From contig JAVBUZ010000011.1 of NCBI GenBank assembly GCA_031554725.1, positions 1 to 38,564 on the forward strand: 38,564 bases of DNA, written 5' to 3'. A program made the translations under genes and the position numbers. This DNA is from JAVBUZ01 sp031554725. Lineage in GTDB: Bacteria > Bacillota > Clostridia > Lachnospirales > Lachnospiraceae. The notes below the pieces were generated by a model. It was given only the letters and a program-made list of their open reading frames with translations. It was not told the origin of the DNA and ran no database searches. Within the stretch, counting starts at the first letter, position 1, and every line of letters begins with the position of its first letter. Of the stretch, positions 16,847 through 24,663 are shown one piece after another.

Positions 16847-17284
16847 ATGGACAGTGAAATTCTAAATCTTGAACAAGCCATTGAATTTTTTGGTGTAAGT
16901 GAACGAACTATGATTAAGCTTTTAAGAGAAGAACAAATTCCTGCAAGAAAGATTGGTCGCGAATGGCGTTTTAGCAAAACTGCTTTGCTCACATGGTTAG
17001 GAGAGGGTAGCTCCATAAACTATTTAAATCAAATCGAACAATACCGTGTAGCCACAGATACAAAAGGGCAAGTGCCTGAGCTATTAGCACAAATTAGCAC
17101 TGCTTTAGAAACGCTGGAGAGTGGCAATGCACCACTTAAGACGCTTCTGCCAGAACTGGAAGGTACTGTAGCCTTGCCAGATGAAGCCACCTTGCGGGTT
17201 AGTTATAAACGTCAGCGCGAAATCGAAAAACTTACTTTTAAAGTTTTTTGGCCTACCGCAGATAAAACTGAACAAGTAAATTAA
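16847..17284 (+). CDS. Excisionase-type helix-turn-helix DNA-binding protein
   Basis: 145 residues. The N-terminal ~55 residues are a MerR-like/excisionase winged helix: LNLEQAIEFFGVSERTMIKL, LREEQIPARKIGREWRF, then SKTALLTWL. The remaining ~90 residues are a helical tail with no motif I recognise. It precedes the MFS transporter gene by 21 bp and shares its promoter, so it is probably a local regulator of that transporter rather than a phage excisionase; no integrase is nearby. Family good, role inferred. Confidence 0.82.
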   Translation: MDSEILNLEQAIEFFGVSERTMIKLLREEQIPARKIGREWRFSKTALLTWLGEGSSINYLNQIEQYRVATDTKGQVPELLAQISTALETLESGNAPLKTLLPELEGTVALPDEATLRVSYKRQREIEKLTFKVFWPTADKTEQVN

Positions 17285-17305
17285 TGAGGGGAGATTATTC
17301 AGCTT

Positions 17306-18496
17306 ATGTCAGAAAAAAAATCACAAAAAAAGTTTGTTATTTCTAATATTATTATTCTAGGTCTTGTTAGCTTTTTTACAGATATTAGCACTGAGATGGT
17401 ATATCCCATTCTTCCTCTCTATCTTACCTCTGTATTAGGCGCCTCCCCAGCAATCATTGGAACCATAGAAGGAATTGCTGAGAGCTTGGCAGCAATCTTA
17501 AAACTCTTTTCTGGCATGATTGCCGATAAATATAATAATAAAAAGCAATTGGCATTCATTGGATATTTTGCTTCCTTTTTCAACAAAATAATAATTTTGT
17601 TTTCTACTACCTGGGCTGGTATTTTACTGGCGCGAATTGTAGATCGCTTTGGCAAGGGCATACGAACAGCTCCTCGAGATGCACTTGTTGCAGAATCAGC
17701 TGAAGCAGGCAAGCTTGGTAAAGCTTATGGTCTTCATAAAACCTTTGATATGCTCGGCTCATCTATTGGTATTCTTTTAGCCTTTTTTCTTTTAGCTACT
17801 GGCTCTAATGGTTTCAGAAATATTTTTATTATTTCAATGATTCCAGCATTGATGGGTCCCCTATGTGTATTCTTTGTTAAAGATGAAAAAGTAAAAACTC
17901 CGCCTAAAAAATTAGATTTTAAATGGTCATCCCTTGATCTAAGATTAAAGCTATTTCTAATTATTATTTTTATTTTTACCTTAGGAAATTCTTCCAATGC
18001 CTTTATTTTACTTAGGGCAGCAAGCGCAGGATTTTCCTCTCGAGAGGCAATACTTTTATATTTTGTGTTTAACTTTGTTGCTTCTATCATGTCCTATCCC
18101 ATCGGAAAGCTTTCTGATAGAATTGGACGCAAGTATACTTTACCAATAGGCTACCTGTTATATGGTCTGGTATATTTAGGCATTGGCCTGTTAAATTCAA
18201 GAACTGCCTTTTGGGGGCTTTTTGTAGTATACGGTCTATATACCGCTCTGACTGCCGGTGGTGAAAGAGCCTTGATTGCAGAAATTGCTCCAAAACACCT
18301 AAAGAGTAGCGCCCTTGGACTTCACTCCGCAATTGTAGGCATTGGACTTCTGCCCGCCTCTCTTATTGCAGGGATTCTTTGGGATTCCTTCGGCCAGTCC
18401 GCTCCCTTTATTCTAGGTGGGTGTTTGGCAATTTTTGCTAGTATTGCTGTTTTCTTTGTTTTAAACGAAAAGAAATCATTCGTAAATATTTCTTGA
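17306..18496 (+). CDS. MFS transporter, probable efflux pump
   Basis: 396 residues and about 12 membrane segments, the standard MFS size. The loop between the two halves and a motif-A-like sequence are seen as GKLSDRIGRKYTLPIGYLLYG-type residues near 265-285. In the first half DRFGKGIRTAPRDALV is characteristic of a drug/metabolite MFS subgroup. It is the second gene of a two-gene operon with the HTH protein, an arrangement common for regulated efflux. The substrate cannot be told from sequence. The spacing between GGGGAG and the chosen ATG is long (about 14 nt), so initiation may be weak or coupled to the upstream gene. Confidence 0.88.
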   Translation: MSEKKSQKKFVISNIIILGLVSFFTDISTEMVYPILPLYLTSVLGASPAIIGTIEGIAESLAAILKLFSGMIADKYNNKKQLAFIGYFASFFNKIIILFSTTWAGILLARIVDRFGKGIRTAPRDALVAESAEAGKLGKAYGLHKTFDMLGSSIGILLAFFLLATGSNGFRNIFIISMIPALMGPLCVFFVKDEKVKTPPKKLDFKWSSLDLRLKLFLIIIFIFTLGNSSNAFILLRAASAGFSSREAILLYFVFNFVASIMSYPIGKLSDRIGRKYTLPIGYLLYGLVYLGIGLLNSRTAFWGLFVVYGLYTALTAGGERALIAEIAPKHLKSSALGLHSAIVGIGLLPASLIAGILWDSFGQSAPFILGGCLAIFASIAVFFVLNEKKSFVNIS

Positions 18497-18536
18497 AAAT
18501 TATAAAATATTACAAATATATAGACTTTTATAGACA

Positions 18537-18572
18537 AGAGGGATTGGAAAATATTGCATTTCCAATCCCTCT
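18537..18572. terminator. Hairpin between the convergent MFS and Rpn genes
   Basis: A perfect 14-bp inverted repeat (18537-18550 with 18559-18572) has an 8-nt loop. It sits between two convergent genes, the expected place for a shared terminator. The flanks lack a strong T run on either strand, so termination efficiency is uncertain. Confidence 0.55.
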
Positions 18573-18637
18573 AAAACCATAGTTTCTATTTTTGATAAAC
18601 AATAATTCTCCTATCGTATAGCTAATTTCCTTTGGCT

Positions 18638-19522
18638 CTACTTCGTACGTTTACGAAGCTCTTCGTAAATCTCATTTTCATTATAGTCAGGGGCATACTT
18701 TGCCGCAATATCGCAGATTTGTGATATCGTATCGTACGCTTCTTCTACCTCTTCTGCTATACATACCACACTTTTTCCTTTACGAAGCTTTTTACATACC
18801 ATTTCTATTAACTTCTGAGTTGCACCCTGATCAATTCCAATCGATAAAATACTCATCCGCACAGCCTCCCATTCTTCTGACTGTTTTACTTCACTAACTA
18901 TGTCATTCAGCCTTTCTATCCGCTTGTCCTTCACCAATATTTCCGGATTATCTAGACTTGTTCTCTTCATATATTGAAGTAAACTTACCAGCTCTGGTCT
19001 CCCTTCTTTGCTGGTCATATTTAGAAATATCTTTTGTGTTCCATCTTCCAAATGTAGCCCCGTAACCTCTTCGCATTGTTCTGTGAACGTATACTTTGCT
19101 AGGTTCTTCCCGAATATATCCTCTTGTGTTATAAAAATAATTACTGTTGATGGTAAATGCTTATATTTCGTTTGCTTTCCTGATTTTAGAATTGGTGAAT
19201 CAAGCAAGCCTTGATAATACCTTGAACGCTTTTTTACGTCATCACTTCCCGTATCGTTTTGCATTTCTGTATTAAACTGGCGTTCCTTATTATCCAGTGC
19301 CCAGGCATCCAACCGAATGGCACGTTTTCCACTCTTATTCAAAACTACCTGCTCTACTTTTACCTCTTCCAGTACCAAATCTTCTTCATCCATTATGATG
19401 CTAAGGACATTTTCATAGGCATCCTTTTGGCTCATCACCGATAAGAACAATGCAAAATCACTTAAATTGAGCTCATAGTTTTCGGACAGTAGCTCTACCC
19501 CTGTCACTTTTTCCTCTTCCAT
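18638..19522 (-). CDS. Rpn-family PD-(D/E)XK nuclease (recombination-promoting nuclease/putative transposase type)
   Basis: 294 residues. The N-terminal nuclease core shows IRLDAWALDNKERQFNTEMQ, giving a PD-(D/E)XK-like triad with Asp72 and Glu86-x-Gln88, followed by RSRYYQGLLDSPILKSGK. The middle part, VIIFITQEDIFGKNLAKYTF, is typical of the Rpn/PDDEXK_2 family. The C-terminus is helical and charged (about 200-294), as in the family. These proteins cut DNA and promote RecA-independent recombination in E. coli; in Clostridia they occur in many scattered copies. The gene stands alone. AAAGGA lies 8 nt before the ATG and overlaps a hairpin arm (19533-19554). Confidence 0.88.
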   Translation of the reverse strand: MEEEKVTGVELLSENYELNLSDFALFLSVMSQKDAYENVLSIIMDEEDLVLEEVKVEQVVLNKSGKRAIRLDAWALDNKERQFNTEMQNDTGSDDVKKRSRYYQGLLDSPILKSGKQTKYKHLPSTVIIFITQEDIFGKNLAKYTFTEQCEEVTGLHLEDGTQKIFLNMTSKEGRPELVSLLQYMKRTSLDNPEILVKDKRIERLNDIVSEVKQSEEWEAVRMSILSIGIDQGATQKLIEMVCKKLRKGKSVVCIAEEVEEAYDTISQICDIAAKYAPDYNENEIYEELRKRTK

Positions 19523-19532
19523 ATATTTCTTC

Positions 19533-19554
19533 CTTTCTGCTTATTGGCAGAAAG
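19533..19554 (-). promoter_or_regulatory. Hairpin overlapping the ribosome binding site of the Rpn gene
   Basis: CTTTCTGC (19533-19540) and GCAGAAAG (19547-19554) form a perfect 8-bp stem with a 6-nt loop. On the leftward mRNA the arm nearest the gene includes most of the AAAGGA Shine-Dalgarno (plus-strand 19531-19536). Folding could limit translation of the nuclease. This is a structural observation; regulation is inference. Confidence 0.4.
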
Positions 19555-19675
19555 CCTCTTCTTCATCTCTCTGCCTGTTTTTTTGGGATTCAAGCAAGAG
19601 TTCAGTTCTTGAGATAGCCAAGTATGGCTAAAGAAATTTAGATAATAGAATTTAGAATTCGTTGCTATCTGTAGC

Positions 19676-19817
19676 TTAACATACGGTTATTAAAAAGTAA
19701 ATTAAATAATCCGTAATTGAAGCAATATCATGCAACCACCCTACAATTTCCAAAAAAGTTATTTTTACTTTCACATCTACGTTTTATTTCTTCTTTAATA
19801 CCCTCTATCATACACAT
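19676..19817 (-). pseudogene. Decayed HD-domain phosphohydrolase remnant
   Basis: A well-placed ribosome binding site (TAGGAG) precedes an ATG at 19817. The first frame reads MCMIEGIKEEIKRRCESKNN, then FFGN, and stops soon after. In the neighbouring frame the DNA continues as GWLHDIASITDY before losing similarity and stopping at 19676. KRRCESKNNFFG and WLHDIASITDY are pieces of the start and the HD metal-binding part of small HD-domain hydrolases. About 40 residues between them are missing, so this is a remnant with an internal deletion and a lost 3' end. The surrounding interval 19523-19959 otherwise holds only promoter and hairpin elements. Confidence 0.5.
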
Positions 19818-19888
19818 GATTTTCTCCTATAGACTTCACATATCTTTTATATTTACATGCAGCTGTTTCTTTAAATTACATATACTGA

Positions 19889-19917
19889 GTGGTATTTTCC
19901 AAAATGGAAACTACCAC
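19889..19917. terminator. Hairpin downstream of the split deacetylase gene
   Basis: GTGGTA-T-TTTCCA pairs with TGGAAA-C-TACCAC around an AAA loop (12 pairs with one internal mismatch). It lies 40 bp beyond the deacetylase stop. No strong T run follows, so a terminator role is only possible. Confidence 0.3.
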
Positions 19918-19923
19918 CCCTTC

Positions 19924-19958
19924 ATCTTATCACAATAGACCCTATAGAACAATTGTTC
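19924..19958 (-). promoter_or_regulatory. Candidate promoter with a LexA-type palindrome
   Basis: GAACAATTGTTC (19947-19958) is a perfect 12-bp palindrome fitting the Gram-positive LexA pattern GAAC-N4-GTTC. On the minus strand its TTGTTC half could serve as -35, 17 bp from TAAGAT (plus-strand 19924-19929). The promoter would read into the decayed HD gene and on towards the Rpn gene. LexA binding is inference from one match. Confidence 0.35.
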
Positions 19959-19959
19959 T

Positions 19960-20197
19960 TTATTCTTTTATTTGTCTTCCTTCATGATTCAAATGATAAT
20001 TATCTTTATAGATCAGCTCCGAAATCGGCACAAAGGTAAATCCCTTTTCCTTTAGCGTTGTAATTAAAGTATCTAGCGCCTCTGCTGTGTACTTCGCACC
20101 ATTATGACATAAAATAATGGAGCCATTTCCCATATGCTTGTGGTTGCAAACTGTGTTGATTATTGAGTCTACACCATAGTCTTTCCAGTCCAAACTG
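19960..20197 (-). pseudogene. 3' half of a PdaB-like polysaccharide deacetylase, separated by the inserted element
   Basis: This 78-residue reading frame is the C-terminus of a NodB-fold deacetylase. SLDWKDYGVDSIINTV is the rest of the family's WNVDSLDW motif, and GSIILCHNGAKYTAEALDTL carries the motif-5 histidine. It lacks its own good start; a TTG at 20193 is the only nearby candidate. The 5' half lies at 28318-28916. Joining the two at the shared TCAAC restores one 278-residue frame without loss, so the gene is interrupted rather than decayed. Confidence 0.88.
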
Positions 20198-20200
20198 TCA

Positions 20201-20223
20201 ACATTAGATATAAAAGTAAAGAT
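20201..20223 (+). repeat. Left terminal inverted repeat of the element
   Basis: 23-bp arm beginning ACATTAGATATAAAAGTAAA. It matches the complement of 28294-28316 at 20 of 23 positions and starts one base inside the TC crossover dinucleotide. It probably forms half of the recombinase attachment site. Confidence 0.75.
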
Positions 20224-20224
20224 T

Positions 20225-20280
20225 TAGTTAAAATATTAAGGATTGAAAAAATGCTTTTTCAATCCTTAATATTTTAACTA
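20225..20280. terminator. Perfect 26-bp hairpin at the element's left end
   Basis: 20225-20250 and 20255-20280 are exact reverse complements around a 4-nt loop (ATGC). The right arm contains the stop codon of the HEPN gene. On the leftward transcript the stem includes a run of T residues after the loop, and T-rich sequence follows. It should stop transcription leaving the cargo before it reaches the host gene, and host transcription entering. Confidence 0.75.
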
Positions 20281-21546
20281 TTCTTCTCTTTGTTCTATAA
20301 TTGTGATAGTTGTTGTATCATGCTCGCCATTTGGATTATCTTCCTTGCCAAGGACTAATATTCCTTTATCAGCAAGCAAATTTACCATAAGATAGGAAGA
20401 CTCAAAGCGATATCCCTTTTCTCCCAAAATATCTTTAACAAAATATTTAAGACTTACAAAAGGTAAACGTTTAACTGCCTTATGTAGTTCATCCTTAAGT
20501 GTCTGTTCGTCAATATCCTTATACTCAACATAAGTTGCATTTTGTTCACTTTCAACATATGCTGAAGACTCTATATTAGACGGCATATCTGTACTAGCGG
20601 TGTCTTTTACTTTTTCTACAAATGCTTCCATATCAAAAACACTCAGTTTAAAGATGTCTAATTTCTCATAGGCACTATCTATAATAGCTGTAATCTCTGA
20701 GCATAAATTTTTACATGAATCACTTTCTTTTATTGAAAAATAACTATTATGTGCAATTTTAATTCTATAATAATAAAGTTCCTTCCACTTGTTTTCAAAA
20801 TCTTTTTGTGCAAAGCAATCTGAAAAATATTTATAATAATTTCCTTCAGTTACTTCATCTTTTAATTTCTGTAAGTCAGTCGCATTCTTAATTTTATCAA
20901 TTATTATTGATAAATTATCGCTCTTACTCGAATCTTTTCCATAGTTCAATACAGATTTTTCTCCATACAGGATTTGGCCCAAGTCATCAAAGTCAATTAA
21001 AATTACGTCACTATCTACCTTCCCACCTTTTACAAAAATTCGGTCATTGTTTTTTCTATCCAAAATTTTTTTGAGTGTATCTTTGGGCATAACCAACTCA
21101 CGCCAGTTAATTCCTAAATTTTTCACAAAAAAATTCACAATAAATGAACGAACATGATTTTCTAGTTTATAAATTGTAGGGTACAAATCAATTGATAGTC
21201 TCTCAGAAACTTCATCAATTAGTATTCTTATATTACTAAATTTGAGCTCTTTTAAATGTTCAATTAGCAAAACTCTAAATTCATCTAAATGTTCAATATT
21301 ATCACTTTCGGCGGATAATTTATATGCTAGTGATAATCTAGCACCCGTCACAAATGAGCTTGTATCAAACTGCTCTACATTAATCTTTACTCTATTTTTT
21401 TTGTCGTGTATAGAAGTTGCATCACTTTCGCAATCATCAACTGAAAATAATTTGTCATTGGCAAGTAATGCGTGTATAAGCGTTTTAATTGTCTTGGATT
21501 TTACTTCTTCATTCGCATCCAAACATAAAATTTGAAAGTTCATCAT
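20278..21546 (-). CDS. HEPN-type protein (Swt1-like), candidate RNase defence effector
   Basis: 422 residues, no signal peptide or membrane segment. A helical region (about 120-295) contains LYPTIYKLENHVRSFIVNFF and, at 257-270, LYYYRIKIAHNSYF. The Arg261-x4-His266 spacing is the catalytic signature of HEPN ribonucleases; the two helices resemble Swt1-like HEPN domains. The N-terminal ~110 residues may form a separate beta-rich domain, and the C-terminal ~90 (after a low-complexity stretch at 315-345) look like a small winged-helix-like module. It is the last cargo gene, with its own promoter, and its stop codon lies inside the 26-bp hairpin. HEPN proteins are common toxin or abortive-infection nucleases; that role here is inference. 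Two adjacent ATGs (21546, 21543) could start it. Confidence 0.7.
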   Translation of the reverse strand: MMNFQILCLDANEEVKSKTIKTLIHALLANDKLFSVDDCESDATSIHDKKNRVKINVEQFDTSSFVTGARLSLAYKLSAESDNIEHLDEFRVLLIEHLKELKFSNIRILIDEVSERLSIDLYPTIYKLENHVRSFIVNFFVKNLGINWRELVMPKDTLKKILDRKNNDRIFVKGGKVDSDVILIDFDDLGQILYGEKSVLNYGKDSSKSDNLSIIIDKIKNATDLQKLKDEVTEGNYYKYFSDCFAQKDFENKWKELYYYRIKIAHNSYFSIKESDSCKNLCSEITAIIDSAYEKLDIFKLSVFDMEAFVEKVKDTASTDMPSNIESSAYVESEQNATYVEYKDIDEQTLKDELHKAVKRLPFVSLKYFVKDILGEKGYRFESSYLMVNLLADKGILVLGKEDNPNGEHDTTTITIIEQREE

Positions 21547-21657
21547 TTATCCCCTTTTTAGATTGAATTTTCTACCTTAAATAACATATCATTATGTGAC
21601 TTTATCTCCTGCACAATATAGTTGCAAATGCAAATTACGTGAATCTTGATTATTACT

Positions 21658-21686
21658 ACTTTATCATAATAATCATATTCACTCAA
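21658..21686 (-). promoter_or_regulatory. Promoter of the HEPN gene
   Basis: On the minus strand TTGAGT (plus-strand 21681-21686), a 17-bp spacer and TAAAGT (21658-21663) lie about 110 bp before the ATG. The AT-rich gap 21547-21807 holds nothing else I can support. The promoter suggests the HEPN gene can be expressed apart from the two cargo genes upstream. Confidence 0.4.
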
Positions 21687-21807
21687 GTACTATCGTGTGT
21701 TTTAATGTCATTTTTTGCATATACACCTGTATAGTTTTTCGACTTTTAAAAAAACTCTACCTTAATTAGTAAATTCATAATATTTCTATAATTAACTAAT
21801 TTCTAAT

Positions 21808-23097
21808 TTATTTACTAATATTGTAAAGTTCTACCATTCCGCACTCTGTCATCTTTTCTATTTTTCTTAAGCTCATCTCGTTGTTCTTAATAATTCCATG
21901 AATTCTTATATGTTGCTTTCCAATATTTACAAAAATTAGATACTTACCTATCGTACCATTTTCAAGCAAACTTAATTTTGCAAATGGAAAATTAATAATA
22001 TATGGATATTTTGATGATTTTCCTGTATCCGTATATGTTTCCTTCTTCATATATACGTGAAAAGGTTCACCAGGCATCATAGAATAGGGGCAAAGAATTA
22101 ATTCTTCAATAGTAAATTTTCTAGCTGGAACTTGCTCACTTAAAGTTCGAGCCTTATCAGCTTCATTTTGAATAAAATCAATATATATCTTTAAACATTC
22201 CCTTTGTTTAAAAAGATATGTAAGCACTACTCCATTGTCATATTCTTCTAAATTATCAAGCATATATACCAAGTTTGCTTGATAGCCATTATCTTGTACT
22301 ATTACGGTATTTTTAATTTCATTTTTCACTTGTTTTTTAGGCGGTAAAAGAAATAAGTTCGAAAGTGAACACGAAACATTCTCCATGCATGCTTTTAAAA
22401 TAGTAAATATCATATATTCAACGTTTATTCTTCCAAATGCATTAAAGAGACTTCCGCAAGCCGTATGAATGTTTTGACAGTTTAAACATAAATATTCCAT
22501 GCCTATTTTCATCAACTCTTCACCCCAAATGTCATTATTATTAAGAGCATAGAATAAGCATCCCATTGTATCTTCATCAAACCAATAAGATATTTTTCGC
22601 AATTCAGTTTTACTAAAAAAGTTTAGAAAAACATTAATACTTGAAACTCTAGCAGGCTCTCCTCGCTCACTATCTGACATATAATGAATAAATCCTTGCT
22701 CCCGCATATCCCATAAAATTATGTCCCCGATTTTTAGTAACATATACATGAATGCCTCTTCTATTATTGCATTGTTACTTTTCTCTCCCAATGTCCATAC
22801 TTTTATTAATTTGCTAGAGCTTATTGATTCATCTTTATAAATATATTTTATATTCTCACGTGCAAAATTTAGGCGCGGTTGCTTGTAATATGTAATAGCC
22901 TTTGCTAACGGATTTATATCAGCCAATATATCTTCTTTTTCCTTCTCAGAAATATTATCTTTCTCTAAAAAAACATTTAATGAATACATTTTATCATACT
23001 TTATTACTCTAATACTTTTATTACAACGTAATTCATTATAATTTAAGTCCGTCAATATCATTCCGTCTCCATCCCACCTTTCTCCTTGCTTTAGCAT
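21808..23097 (-). CDS. Cargo protein of unknown family
   Basis: 429 residues from the ATG at 23097, preferred because AGGTGG lies 9 nt upstream; the same frame extends to an ATG at 23118 without a ribosome binding site. No signal peptide or membrane segment. I do not recognise the family. Visible features are an aromatic, mixed alpha/beta N-terminus, a helical middle with several cysteines (GMEYLCLNCQNIHTACGSLF), and a C-terminal beta-rich part (KYLIFVNIGKQHIRIHGII). It lies about 90 bp after the FRG-domain gene and is probably co-transcribed with it. Its place between an FRG protein and a HEPN protein suggests a shared, perhaps defensive, task, but nothing in its own sequence shows this. Confidence 0.7.
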   Translation of the reverse strand: MLKQGERWDGDGMILTDLNYNELRCNKSIRVIKYDKMYSLNVFLEKDNISEKEKEDILADINPLAKAITYYKQPRLNFARENIKYIYKDESISSSKLIKVWTLGEKSNNAIIEEAFMYMLLKIGDIILWDMREQGFIHYMSDSERGEPARVSSINVFLNFFSKTELRKISYWFDEDTMGCLFYALNNNDIWGEELMKIGMEYLCLNCQNIHTACGSLFNAFGRINVEYMIFTILKACMENVSCSLSNLFLLPPKKQVKNEIKNTVIVQDNGYQANLVYMLDNLEEYDNGVVLTYLFKQRECLKIYIDFIQNEADKARTLSEQVPARKFTIEELILCPYSMMPGEPFHVYMKKETYTDTGKSSKYPYIINFPFAKLSLLENGTIGKYLIFVNIGKQHIRIHGIIKNNEMSLRKIEKMTECGMVELYNISK

Positions 23098-23189
23098 AAA
23101 ATAATTCCACCTTTCCATATCGCCATATATGATTTTTCATTTATTAGGAACATAATACATAACTATTCTAAACCTATCCATTATTTCCT

Positions 23190-24586
23190 TTAATCATAAT
23201 ATTTTTTATATACCGATAATTTATCTCTACATATATCACAGTCTTTTAACAAAAGTTCTATCCAATAAAGTATAAATTTTTCTTTTTCTGGTCTCTCAAT
23301 ATACATTATACTTTCTCTAATTAATCTCTCTACTTCGCATATATAATTAAGTGCTGCAATCGAAAATGGTTCAATATCACTATCTCCATATGGCACATCC
23401 ATAGCAAGATGCCAACATTTATTTATAGTAGAAACTTTATCATAAATCGCTTTAACAATTTTATTATAATCTTTTACATGAATGATTTTCCTTATTTTAT
23501 CTTCAATTTCAAATGTTTGCGCTATGAGTGGGCGAAATGACTCAATTACCTCTTGTTTTGAAACCTCTTCATTAAAATTTCGCAATCTATTTTTATAATA
23601 GTTCTTTGTCCACTTTATTCGAAAAGTTTCATTTTCACTCCATTCAACTTGGCATATCCAATTGCCCCTTTGTATATCATTTATATCAATGCAAAAAGAT
23701 AACCATATTCTTGCATTATCACCATATTTATTAATTAATCGTTTATATAATTCCATTATTTCAAAAGCCAAATAATCACGGTTAAAATTTATTGTATTGA
23801 TACTATAAGTCGCAACAACTTTATTAAAAAATGCTCTTTTCGTAGCATTGAATTTTACTTCTGTAAATTCTATATTACTATTTTGAGAATTTGGTTCAAT
23901 ACTTTCATATAATATTGATTTGCAATATCCTAAGTTATTGAGTTGCTCAAGTAATATTGGCTTTGAATCATGTGGAATGACAATTTTTTCATATACAAGT
24001 GGCTGCAGGTCAAGCTGTTTTTTTCTATGTATCACATTATTGCTCACATCAAATCCCGCAATTAGAGCAGTTCCACCTTGAAGCATCGCTCGATTATTTG
24101 TATATGCAAAATTATAGTCATATTGTATAATATAATCTTTGACCAAACAATTTTTTTCAGCTTCTACTATTTGTCTCTCTTCTAATGTATCATCTATCAT
24201 CAAATTACAAAATATATCTATATCCTTTTCATTAAAGCACATGTTTTTGCTCTTATCAATAACATATACTACCCCATCACTAAATAACTGAGTTTCATCG
24301 TCTATTGCAAAAAAAAGTGCACTATATGGGCTAATCGTTAAATCAATTAGTCTAGTTGGTATACCATAATGTTGCATTTTAAATATGCTAAGTAACAATT
24401 TATTTTTATCAAAAAAGGACTTTTTCTTATTGTATCTATCTCCTTTTCAACTAAAGAATCATTTCTAAATAAAGAAGGGACAATATCCCATTGGTAATTC
24501 GCTTGTCCCCTAAATAAAAATTTGTTTTTATAGTTTTCAATGTGTTCCATATATTCACCAAAAGATTTGATTACAACTGTATTCAT
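23190..24586 (-). CDS. FRG-domain protein, reading frame shifted at a T6 run
   Basis: The first frame (24586 onward) gives KNKFLFRGQANYQWDIVPSL, with the name-giving Phe25-Arg26-Gly27. The conserved continuation MQHYGIPTRLIDLTISPYSA and LFFAIDDE is in another frame that is open to 23190. The switch falls at six T residues (plus-strand A6, 24411-24416). Adding one T, or a -1 slip on T-TTT-TTG, gives the smooth sequence KSPFFDKNKLLLSIFKMQHY. The joined protein is about 465 residues. Unjoined, the first part ends after 79 codons and the second would have to start internally. FRG-domain proteins are frequent in mobile elements and defence islands; biochemistry unknown to me. The frame break may be a mutation, a sequencing error or programmed slippage. 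Confidence 0.75.
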
Positions 24587-24663
24587 CGCATACCACCACC
24601 CATCAATTATATTCTTCCAATCATCTAAATTTTATCATATAAAACATGCTTTGAATATTTATT

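Noticed and set aside
16847..17284. HTH protein as a phage excisionase
   Set aside because: No integrase, att site or phage gene nearby; it is in an operon with a transporter.
19717..19938. Rightward 73-codon open frame
   Set aside because: It covers the HD-gene remnant and its promoter in antisense and has no ribosome binding site.
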